In this document: piece by piece, positions 5,727-11,284 of the stretch
Numbering within the stretch: the stretch's first letter is position 1
Layout: every line of letters begins with the position of its first letter
From: an uncultured Arthrobacter sp.
Lineage (GTDB): Bacteria > Actinomycetota > Actinomycetes > Actinomycetales > Micrococcaceae
Length of the DNA stretch: 14,588 nt
Assembly (NCBI GenBank): GCA_937873245.1
Contig: CALMVY010000262.1
Coordinates: 1 to 14,588 of the forward strand
Reading direction: 5' to 3'
Position numbers and translations under genes: made by a program
Notes under the pieces: generated by a model
Databases searched by the model: none
What the model was told of the DNA's origin: nothing
What the model saw: the letters and a program-made list of their open reading frames with translations, nothing else

Positions 5727-6161
5727 TTAGGCGAGGACGCTCAGCCTGGAGCCGCTGCGGCCGAAGAGCGCCCTGTCCACGGAGACCTTTCCCGCGCCGA
5801 CGAGCGCCACAGCCAGGGCGGCTGCTGCCAGGATCAGCACCAGTTCATAGCCGCCTGCTGCGGCATATATTCCTGCCGGGGCATGGACCAGGAACAAAGC
5901 GCCGAGCATGTTCAGCGCGAGCAGGGCGGCGAATACGCGGGTGAGCACGCCGAGGATCAGTGCGACGCCGCCGACCAGTTCCAGCGTGGCGATGACCGGG
6001 GCGGCGAGGTCTGCCGCCGGCACGCCCATCTGCGCAAAGGCGGCCTGGGTGCCGGCAATGGTGAACTCGTTGAATTTCTGCCAGCCATGGGCGGCGAACA
6101 GGAATCCTGCGACGATACGCAGGACGGTGCGGGCCGAGGTGGTGAGTGTGGACTGGTTCAT
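5727..6161 (-). CDS. DoxX-family integral membrane protein
   Basis: Encodes 144 residues from ATG 6161. The longer frame to ATG 6227 is rejected because it would add 22 unrelated residues and translate a probable operator. The protein has four hydrophobic segments (about 12-28, 52-71, 73-93, 102-122). The first is followed by AAHGWQKFNEF, the HGxxK(F) signature of DoxX proteins. A second family feature is LELVGGVALILGVLTR at 61-76. Members are small inner-membrane proteins, often tied to thiosulfate or thiol oxidation, redox stress or quinone-related processes; the exact role here is unknown. Two TTGA-N4-TCAA palindromes upstream suggest control by a MarR-type redox sensor. The upstream region has no clear ribosome binding site. 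Confidence 0.85.
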   Translation of the reverse strand: MNQSTLTTSARTVLRIVAGFLFAAHGWQKFNEFTIAGTQAAFAQMGVPAADLAAPVIATLELVGGVALILGVLTRVFAALLALNMLGALFLVHAPAGIYAAAGGYELVLILAAAALAVALVGAGKVSVDRALFGRSGSRLSVLA

Positions 6162-6212
6162 TGGGGTGCCGTTCTGTGAAGGAAGGGTGGCAGCTGTACG
6201 CGGCCACAGATT

Positions 6213-6264
6213 TAGTTGAACATTCAACCTCTAGTGTTCCGGCGCGTACTTGAAAAGTCAACTA
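6213..6264. promoter_or_regulatory. Paired operator, RosR/MarR-like, upstream of doxX-family gene
   Basis: Two palindromes of the form TTGA-N4-TCAA lie 34 bp apart centre to centre. Site 1 is GTTGA-ACAT-TCAAC (6215-6228) with TA on its left (6213-6214). Site 2 is TACTTGA-AAAG-TCAACTA (6247-6264). The right arm of site 2 (TCAACTA) is the exact reverse complement of the left arm of site 1 (TAGTTGA). The arms and spacing match the recalled consensus of the Corynebacterium RosR regulator (TTGTTGA-N4-TCAACWA). On the minus strand site 2 contains TTGACT (6261-6256), a good -35 hexamer directed toward the doxX-family gene. No regulator gene of this type is in the window. Confidence 0.6.
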
Positions 6265-6295
6265 ATGCGAAGCCGTGCTGCGCCGGAAGTGCCGT

Positions 6296-6307
6296 TAGGG
6301 TGGTTCC
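6296..6307 (+). promoter_or_regulatory. Leaderless-type -10 box of the MATE gene
   Basis: TAGGGT (6296-6301) is followed by 6 nt and GTG 6308, the same TANNNT-N6-start layout seen at other genes in this window. The GGG also allows a weak Shine-Dalgarno reading, so this case is less certain. Confidence 0.4.
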
Positions 6308-7663
6308 GTGCCTGCCTCCGCCCCGACTCCCGACATGCTCCCGTCCGCGGCAGGCCGGCGGCGGGAGATCCTGCGTCTCGCAGTGCCCGCGTTCGGTGCG
6401 CTGATCGCCGAACCGCTGTTCCTGCTCGCGGACGCGGCGATTGTCGGGCATCTCGGGGTCGCCCAGCTGGCCGGTGTCGGGCTGGCGTCGGCGATACTCC
6501 ACACGGTCGTGGGGCTGATGGTGTTCCTCGCCTACTCCACCACTCCGGCCGTGGCGCGGGCGGTCGGCAACGGCCAGTTACCCAAGGCCCTCGCGGCTGG
6601 GCGGGACGGTGTGTGGCTGGCCCTGCTGCTCGGTGTGATCCTGGCGACCGCCGGTTTCCTGGCCGCAGAACCGCTCGTTGACCTGATGGGCGCCGAGGGT
6701 GAGGTGCGGATCTTCGCCGTGGACTACCTGCGCTGGTCGATGCCCGGACTCGTGGCGATGCTGCTTATCTTCGCCGGCACAGGGGTGCTGCGGGGCCTGC
6801 AGGACACGCGCACCCCGCTCCTTGTGGCGGCCGCCGGTTTCACGCTGAACGTGGTCCTCAATCTCTTCCTGGTCTACGGGCTGCAGTGGTCCGTCGCCGG
6901 CTCGGCGATCGGCACCAGCATTGCCCAGTGGGCCATGGCCCTGGTCTATGTGGTGATGGTGCAACGGAACGCCCGCAACCATGGGGTCTCCCTTCGGCCC
7001 GATTGGCGCGGCGTCCGCGCCTTGACCAAGGTGGGCTCGTGGCTGATGCTGCGGACGCTCAGCCTGCGCATCGCGATCCTCGTCACGGTGGTGGTGGTCA
7101 CGGCCCAGGGTCCGGTGAACCTCGCCGCCCACCAGCTTGCGATGACCGTCTTCACCTTCCTGGCGTTCGCCCTGGACGCCGTCGCGATTGCTGCGCAGGC
7201 GATGATCGGCAAGGAACTCGGCGCCTCCCGCCCGTCTGCGGCTCGGGATCTCACCCGTACCATGGTCCGCTGGGGCCTCGGCTTCGGTGTGCTCACCGGG
7301 ATCCTGCTGGCCGTCGCGGCGCCGTGGGCGGGACTGCTCTTCACATCCGACGCCGACGTCCAGGCTGCACTCACACTGGCGCTGTGGGTGCTCGCCGCCG
7401 GCCAGCCGATCGCCGGTTATGTCTTCGTCCTCGACGGCGTCCTGATCGGGGCGGGTGACGCGAGGTACCTGGCGGTTGCCGGGGTCGTGAATCTGGCCGT
7501 GTACCTGCCGCTGCTGCTGGCGGTCGGACAGTCCGGGGCCGCCGGCGGTGCGGGCCTGCTCTGGGTGTGGGCGGCGTTCTCGCTGGGTTATATGGCCGCC
7601 AGGGCCGTAACGCTGGGCCTCCGCGCCCGGACGGACCGGTGGATGGTCCTCGGCTCGCAGTGA
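6308..7663 (+). CDS. MATE-family multidrug/metabolite efflux transporter
   Basis: Encodes 451 residues with about 12 hydrophobic segments in two similar halves, the standard size for MATE antiporters. The N-terminal half shows the DinF/NorM-type sequence ILRLAVPAFGALIAEPLFLL (20-39) and DAAIVGHLG (42-50). The loop GVLRGLQDTRTPL (about 160-172) is a conserved family segment, and the second half repeats the pattern (VAIAAQAMIGKELG). These proteins export drugs or metabolites across the cytoplasmic membrane in exchange for H+ or Na+. The start GTG 6308 follows a TAGGGT box by 6 nt; ATG 6335 is a possible alternative. It is divergent from the doxX-family gene and shares the operator region with it. 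The substrate cannot be told from the sequence. Confidence 0.92.
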   Translation: MPASAPTPDMLPSAAGRRREILRLAVPAFGALIAEPLFLLADAAIVGHLGVAQLAGVGLASAILHTVVGLMVFLAYSTTPAVARAVGNGQLPKALAAGRDGVWLALLLGVILATAGFLAAEPLVDLMGAEGEVRIFAVDYLRWSMPGLVAMLLIFAGTGVLRGLQDTRTPLLVAAAGFTLNVVLNLFLVYGLQWSVAGSAIGTSIAQWAMALVYVVMVQRNARNHGVSLRPDWRGVRALTKVGSWLMLRTLSLRIAILVTVVVVTAQGPVNLAAHQLAMTVFTFLAFALDAVAIAAQAMIGKELGASRPSAARDLTRTMVRWGLGFGVLTGILLAVAAPWAGLLFTSDADVQAALTLALWVLAAGQPIAGYVFVLDGVLIGAGDARYLAVAGVVNLAVYLPLLLAVGQSGAAGGAGLLWVWAAFSLGYMAARAVTLGLRARTDRWMVLGSQ

Positions 7664-7668
7664 CGCCC

Positions 7669-7680
7669 TAAACTGGACAG
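7669..7680 (+). promoter_or_regulatory. Leaderless-type -10 box of the 7681 gene
   Basis: TAAACT (7669-7674) is followed by GGACAG and GTG 7681. The hexamer and the spacing are the same as at the thioesterase gene. It begins 5 bp after the MATE stop codon, so this gene probably has its own promoter although it follows closely. Confidence 0.5.
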
Positions 7681-8274
7681 GTGACTCTCCCCGCAGCCCC
7701 TGACGCAACCGCCGCCCTCCCTGCCGCGGCTGATCTTTGGAAACCTGTGCTGGTCCGGGCCGCCATCGCGCTCGGATTCGGTGCGCTGACCGTGTTCTGG
7801 GCCGCGCCGTCACAGGCGGGCATGGCCTGGGCCGGCGGCGTCTACCTGCTGGCCACGGGTGTGGTGCTGCTCTGGACCGTGAACAGGGCCGGACTCAGGA
7901 CCGGGTCCGCAGCAAACAAAATCCTTGCCGCCGCAGGGGCCGTGCTGACAGGCGCCGGCGCCGCGGTCGCGCTTATCCCAAGCAACCTCGTCTTCGGCAT
8001 ACTTGCAGCCCTGGGCCTTGGCCTTGCCGGCGCCGCAGAGCTCTTCCTCGGCATCACCCACCGCGGCCGGTCCGTGCTCGCTCGGGACTGGATGGCCTCC
8101 GGTGCCGTTGCGCTGGGAACCGCGGCCCTGCTGCCGTTCTTCATCGACCTCGGTCCGCACGCGCTTCTCGGGGTCACCGGCGGCGGCGCAATCATCAGTG
8201 GAGTGCTCTGGGCGCTGGCGGGCCTGACCTTGCGGCACGATGCACGGGCCGGTTCCGCAGAGGCCGTAAACTAG
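7681..8274 (+). CDS. Six-helix membrane protein, HdeD/DUF308-like (unknown function)
   Basis: Encodes 197 residues. After a short Ala/Pro-rich start there are about six hydrophobic segments (roughly 24-42, 48-65, 80-99, 102-122, 136-154, 158-178) rich in Ala, Gly and Leu, joined by very short loops. The overall layout, with paired helices repeated three times, resembles HdeD/DUF308 proteins, but no diagnostic residue was recognised, so the family is a suggestion. It starts with GTG and has no ribosome binding site, in keeping with a leaderless message. It follows the MATE gene by 17 bp and precedes another small membrane protein. The charged tail (LRHDARAGSAEAVN) is probably cytosolic. Confidence 0.75.
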   Translation: MTLPAAPDATAALPAAADLWKPVLVRAAIALGFGALTVFWAAPSQAGMAWAGGVYLLATGVVLLWTVNRAGLRTGSAANKILAAAGAVLTGAGAAVALIPSNLVFGILAALGLGLAGAAELFLGITHRGRSVLARDWMASGAVALGTAALLPFFIDLGPHALLGVTGGGAIISGVLWALAGLTLRHDARAGSAEAVN

Positions 8275-8283
8275 TAGGGACAG

Positions 8284-8302
8284 GTTCTACCATGCGTAGA
8301 AC
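8284..8302. repeat. Perfect 7-bp palindrome upstream of the 8359 gene
   Basis: GTTCTAC (8284-8290) and GTAGAAC (8296-8302) flank a 5-nt centre. A TAAACT box (8267-8272) overlapping the preceding stop codon could start transcription just before it. The palindrome would then sit in the first bases of the transcript and act as an operator. It is AT-balanced with no T-run, so it is a poor terminator. Confidence 0.5.
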
Positions 8303-8358
8303 GATTGCGGCATCACAACTGCCACGCCGGGCGGCGTCGGCTGCAGGAGGAAAGCACC

Positions 8359-8739
8359 TTGGCACAGCAGAAATCTGGAGAACCGCGCACTATGCGGACC
8401 TCGGTCAAGGGGCCGCTCATGTTCTCTGCTTTCTGGGCTGTCCTGGCTTTCGTTGCCACGCTCATTTTCGCCTCCGGAGGCACCGCCAAGACGCCCCGCT
8501 TTGACCTGGCGTTCATTGCCGCCGGCATCGCCTTCATCGTGATTCTGGTGGTGCTTGCCATGCTGGCGATGGGCCACAAGCCCAATGCCGAACATCTTGG
8601 CAAGGGGTCCGGCGTCAACCTGAGCTCCAAGAACGCCGGCCACGGCGGCCACCCGGCCCATTCCCGGGCGGAAGCCGACACCCCGGAGGCCGGCCCCGGT
8701 GACACTCCCCGCGAGACCCCCGGCGGCGACCGCCGCTAA
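8359..8739 (+). CDS. Small two-helix membrane protein with His-containing tail (unknown function)
   Basis: Encodes 126 residues from TTG 8359. The start is set by a perfect AGGAGG (8345-8350) 8 nt upstream; an upstream in-frame ATG at 8305 would add 18 Arg/His-rich residues and overlap the palindrome at 8284-8302's promoter region. Two hydrophobic segments are at about 20-39 and 50-71. The N terminus is basic (QQKSGEPRTMRTSVKG). The last 55 residues are hydrophilic and probably disordered, with histidines clustered at 94-101 (GHGGHPAH) followed by acidic and proline residues. No family was recognised. It lies 84 bp after the six-helix gene and may share a process with it. A GC-rich hairpin follows the stop immediately. 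Confidence 0.75.
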   Translation: MAQQKSGEPRTMRTSVKGPLMFSAFWAVLAFVATLIFASGGTAKTPRFDLAFIAAGIAFIVILVVLAMLAMGHKPNAEHLGKGSGVNLSSKNAGHGGHPAHSRAEADTPEAGPGDTPRETPGGDRR

Positions 8740-8756
8740 GGCCCGCGGCGCGGGCC
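8740..8756 (+). terminator. Probable terminator after the 8359 gene
   Basis: GGCCCGC (8740-8746) pairs with GCGGGCC (8750-8756) around a 3-nt loop, directly after the TAA at 8737-8739. No T-run follows. It lies between two convergent genes and could act in both directions. Confidence 0.5.
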
Positions 8757-8796
8757 GCCATCCCGGCGTGCACCGGCCCACCACTGGGCTCCGGGC

Positions 8797-9339
8797 TCAG
8801 AGCGCCGCTTTCCGGGCCCGATACGCTGCCACGTGTGCGCGGTTCGCGCAGTTTCCGGTATCGCAATAGCGCTTGGAGCGGTTTCGGCTAAGGTCCAGCA
8901 CCACGGCGTCGCAGTCTTCGGCGGCGCACACCAGCATGCGGTCCATCTCCTTGCTTCGGATGACGTCAACCAGGGCCATCGCGGCCTCCGTGCTCATCCG
9001 GTCCGCCAGCGGCGCTTCCGGCGTGGTGGCGTGGAGATGCCAATCCCATTGATCGTGTTTGACCAGCTGGGGGAGCGCCCGCGCCTCCCGCAGCAGCCGG
9101 TTCAGGGTGTCCACGGCGGCGGATTCGTCCGCGAGCCAGAGGGCGGCAAGTTCCCTGCGGAGGCGGTGCACGCTGGCCAGCTCGGCCGCGTCCCCGGTCC
9201 GCGAGCCGGTGAATCCCTCCGCTTCCAGGAACCGGTCCAAGTCCTGCTCCGTAGCGAGCTGTTCGTCCCCGTTGGCCGCGGAGTTGATCAGGTGAACCAC
9301 GGACCGCAGGGCCACCTCTGTGTCAGGGGCAAAAAGCAT
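8797..9339 (-). CDS. CGNR zinc-finger transcription regulator (ABATE-type)
   Basis: Encodes 180 residues. The N-terminal part (about 1-125) is the helical domain usual in CGNR proteins, which may bind a ligand. The C-terminal part holds the finger: Cys138, Cys143, Cys159 and Cys164, with CANR at 164-167 in place of the name-giving CGNR and the conserved SRNRSKRYC at 151-159. The RAHVAAYRARK end (167-177) is the basic DNA-contact region. Family members are inferred stress- or metabolite-linked regulators, mostly uncharacterised. It is divergent from an EamA-type transporter across 72 bp, so it probably controls that gene and itself. The ATG follows an AAGGGG stretch that may serve as ribosome binding site. 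Confidence 0.9.
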   Translation of the reverse strand: MLFAPDTEVALRSVVHLINSAANGDEQLATEQDLDRFLEAEGFTGSRTGDAAELASVHRLRRELAALWLADESAAVDTLNRLLREARALPQLVKHDQWDWHLHATTPEAPLADRMSTEAAMALVDVIRSKEMDRMLVCAAEDCDAVVLDLSRNRSKRYCDTGNCANRAHVAAYRARKAAL

Positions 9340-9340
9340 C

Positions 9341-9370
9341 TTGACCCCTTACGTGGGCGTGGCGTACTGT
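9341..9370 (+). promoter_or_regulatory. Promoter of the EamA-type transporter gene
   Basis: A -35 element TTGACC (9341-9346) and a -10 element TACTGT (9365-9370) are 18 bp apart. Transcription would start near 9377, leaving a leader of about 35 nt with AGGAGG at 9400-9405. The 8-bp palindrome GTCATGAC (9369-9376) overlaps the end of the -10 box. A second possible -10, TACTTT, lies at 9385-9390. Confidence 0.6.
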
Positions 9371-9376
9371 CATGAC
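9369..9376. promoter_or_regulatory. Candidate operator GTCATGAC between CGNR gene and transporter gene
   Basis: A perfect 8-bp palindrome at the transporter's -10 box and, on the other strand, near the expected -35 region of the CGNR gene. Just beside it TATGGT is repeated in tandem on the minus strand (9386-9375). Its position suits binding by the adjacent CGNR protein, but this is inference. Confidence 0.35.
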
Positions 9377-9411
9377 CATAACCATACTTTACTCCTGACA
9401 GGAGGCAGCCC

Positions 9412-10482
9412 GTGTCTGCCGCACGCCGCACTGCCGAAGCCCCGGCCACAATCGATTCCGGAACGCATGCCCCCAGGAAATTTGAGGCGGGAAAGCCCGG
9501 CGCGGCACCCGGCTTCCTTGCGTCCGGCCTCGGTGTTGCCCTGTTTTCCTCGGCCGTGTTCGGCCTTTCCGGATCCTTTGCCAAGGCGCTGCTGGAGACC
9601 GGCTGGACCCCCGGGGCGGCCGTGACGGCACGCCTCACAGGGGCCGCGATCATCCTTGCGGTTCCCGCCGTTGCGGCGCTGCGTGGACGCTGGCACCAGC
9701 TCAGGGACAACTGGCTCACGATCCTGCTCTTCGGATTCATCGGCGTCGCCGCCTGCCAGCTCTTCTATTTCAACGCGGTGGCCAGGCTGTCGGTCGGGGT
9801 CGCCCTGCTGCTGGAATACCTTGCACCTGTGATCATTGTGTTGTGGCTCTGGGCCGCCAGCCACAGGCGTCCGCGGCCCCTGACGATCGCCGGAACCCTG
9901 CTGTCACTCGGCGGACTGGTCCTGGTTTTGGACCTCACGGGCGCCGTCAAGATCGACTTCGTCGGCGTGCTGTGGGGAATCGCGGCCGCCGTCTGCCTCG
10001 CCATCTACTTCTTCATCACGGCCAAGGAAAACGACACCCTCCCGCCGATCGTCCTCGCCTCCGGCGGGCTGGTGGTCGGAGCCGTCACCATGTGGCTGGC
10101 CGCGGCAACCGGCCTGCTGCCGATGGCGTTCAGCACCTCCGACACGCGCCTCGGCCCCTGGGTTACGCCCTGGTGGGTGGCCTTAGGCGGACTCATTGTG
10201 CTGGCCACGGTGCTGGCCTACGTCTCCGGGATTGTGGCAGCACGGGCGCTCGGTTCCAAGGTGGCGTCCTTTGTCTCGCTGACCGAGGTTCTGTTCGCCG
10301 TCATCTGGGCGTGGCTGCTGCTGGGTGAGCTGCCGGGACCCATCCAGCTGCTGGGCGGGCTGCTGATTGTCGGCGGCGTCGTGCTGGTCCGGCTGGACGA
10401 GCTCCGGACGCTGTCCGGCGCCGGTGCAGCGGCGGTGCCGTCAGCGCTCGACCACGCGAACGACGTCGAACCCGTCCCGTAG
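9412..10482 (+). CDS. EamA-family (DMT) membrane transporter
   Basis: Encodes 356 residues from GTG 9412, with AGGAGG (9400-9405) 6 nt upstream. Residues 1-35 are hydrophilic and poorly conserved in type; then about ten hydrophobic segments form two EamA repeats. The first repeat contains QLFYFNAVARLSVGVALLLE and YLAPVIIVLW, typical of drug/metabolite transporters, where the end of helix 4 has the A-R-L-S-V-G-x-A pattern. The second repeat has the matching ASFVSLTEVLFAVIWAWLLLGE. Known relatives export amino acids, nucleobases or threonine/homoserine; no substrate can be assigned. The divergent CGNR regulator is its probable controller. A strong hairpin follows 16 bp after the stop. Confidence 0.92.
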   Translation: MSAARRTAEAPATIDSGTHAPRKFEAGKPGAAPGFLASGLGVALFSSAVFGLSGSFAKALLETGWTPGAAVTARLTGAAIILAVPAVAALRGRWHQLRDNWLTILLFGFIGVAACQLFYFNAVARLSVGVALLLEYLAPVIIVLWLWAASHRRPRPLTIAGTLLSLGGLVLVLDLTGAVKIDFVGVLWGIAAAVCLAIYFFITAKENDTLPPIVLASGGLVVGAVTMWLAAATGLLPMAFSTSDTRLGPWVTPWWVALGGLIVLATVLAYVSGIVAARALGSKVASFVSLTEVLFAVIWAWLLLGELPGPIQLLGGLLIVGGVVLVRLDELRTLSGAGAAAVPSALDHANDVEPVP

Positions 10483-10498
10483 GCAGGGTCCACGCAAA

Positions 10499-10528
10499 CC
10501 GGCCCGGACGCAACAGCGTCCGGGCCGG
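10499..10528. terminator. Bidirectional terminator between eamA-type gene and WXG100-like gene
   Basis: A perfect 13-bp stem, CCGGCCCGGACGC (10499-10511) with GCGTCCGGGCCGG (10516-10528), and the loop AACA. It lies between two convergent stop codons (10482 and 10551). No long T-run follows on either side. Confidence 0.8.
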
Positions 10529-10550
10529 CTGATGTTAGCGGGCTTCCTGC

Positions 10551-10814
10551 CTAGCGGGAAGCGCTTTCCTGTTCGGTGGCGTTGCGGCCGGCCTGCTTGC
10601 CGGCCTCCTGCAGCGCCTGGGAAACCTTCGCCAGGGCGGCAACGTGCTGGCCGTTCCACTCGCTGCGGAACTTGTCGGCGTCCGGGCCCTTCCAGTCGGT
10701 GCCCTCGAGCACCTTGGTCAGCAGCGACTTCTGCTTGTCGATCTCGGACGCGCCGGCCTGCAGCTTCGTCCCGAGAGTCTTGAGCTGAGCAATGTCTGCA
10801 CCCCAAATTGCCAT
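10551..10814 (-). CDS. WXG100-like small helical protein
   Basis: Encodes 87 residues, the usual size of WXG100 proteins. GAGGAG (10828-10823 on the minus strand) sits 8 nt before the ATG. The centre has the WxG turn as Trp41-Lys-Gly43, preceded by a helix (about 7-38) and followed by a second helix (about 45-75); this is the helix-turn-helix hairpin of ESAT-6-type proteins. Trp53 is also placed as in the family. The C terminus (QAGRNATEQESASR) lacks a clear Y-x-x-x-D/E export signal. Family members are secreted by type VII (ESX) systems or act as toxin N-terminal domains. No EccC, EccD or toxin gene is nearby, so this is an orphan; export is uncertain. Confidence 0.8.
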   Translation of the reverse strand: MAIWGADIAQLKTLGTKLQAGASEIDKQKSLLTKVLEGTDWKGPDADKFRSEWNGQHVAALAKVSQALQEAGKQAGRNATEQESASR

Positions 10815-10978
10815 TCGAAAATCTCCTCAAGTGGTAGAAAACGGACCCGAACCCTGCCGGCGCCCCCCTCGGATCCCGGCTGCTCCGGAAGATCCAGTGC
10901 CCCCAAACTATCCTGCCGGCCGAAAAAGTGTCGATGGGCAGCCCTCCCCATGCCCTCGATCCCGGGCGCGAGGACCCC

Positions 10979-10990
10979 TAGCATGGAGAT
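10979..10990 (+). promoter_or_regulatory. Leaderless-type -10 box of the DUF2277 gene
   Basis: TAGCAT (10979-10984) is followed by 6 nt and ATG 10991. GGAG at 10985-10988 is only 2 nt from the ATG, too close for normal ribosome binding, so a leaderless message is the better reading. Confidence 0.5.
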
Positions 10991-11263
10991 ATGTGCCGAA
11001 ACATACGGACCCTCCACAATTTTGAACCCCACGCCACCACCGCCGAGGTGGAAGCCGCGGCGCTGCAGTACGTGCGCAAGATCAGCGGCAGCACCAAGCC
11101 GTCCAAGGCCAACGAAGAGGCCTTCAACCGGGCCGTGCATGAGATTGCGCACGCCACGCAGCACCTGCTCGACTCCCTGGTGACCCACGCCCCGGCAAAG
11201 GACCGCGGGGAGGAAGCCGCCAAGGCCAAGGCCAGGGCTGCTGTCCGCTACGGCGCGGCCTGA
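10991..11263 (+). CDS. DUF2277-family protein
   Basis: Encodes 90 residues. The N terminus MCRNIRTLHNFEP, the block AALQYVRKISGSTKPSKANE (about 24-43) and the end AAKAKARAAVRYG are the recognisable pattern of DUF2277, a family of small cytosolic proteins found widely in actinobacteria, whose function is unknown. The start is firm because the family begins with MCRNI. Cys2 and His9 are near the N terminus and could bind metal, but this is only a possibility. The gene is divergent from the WXG100-like gene (176-bp gap) and convergent with copA, whose stop codon begins 21 bp later. Length is normal and the gene looks intact. Confidence 0.92.
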   Translation: MCRNIRTLHNFEPHATTAEVEAAALQYVRKISGSTKPSKANEEAFNRAVHEIAHATQHLLDSLVTHAPAKDRGEEAAKAKARAAVRYGAA

Positions 11264-11284
11264 GGGCATCCCGCGAAGGGACGG

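Noticed and set aside
4616..5944. Long open plus-strand frame (442 codons) opposite the thioesterase and doxX genes
   Set aside because: It spans two real minus-strand genes and their terminator, and gives a His/Arg/Gly-rich product without domains.
6162..6227. Upstream ATG start for the doxX-family gene
   Set aside because: It would translate part of the operator palindrome and adds residues before the usual family N terminus.
6578..7813. Long open minus-strand frame (411 codons) opposite the MATE gene
   Set aside because: Its product is Arg/Gln/Gly-rich and low in hydrophobic cores; the plus-strand frame is a clear 12-helix transporter.
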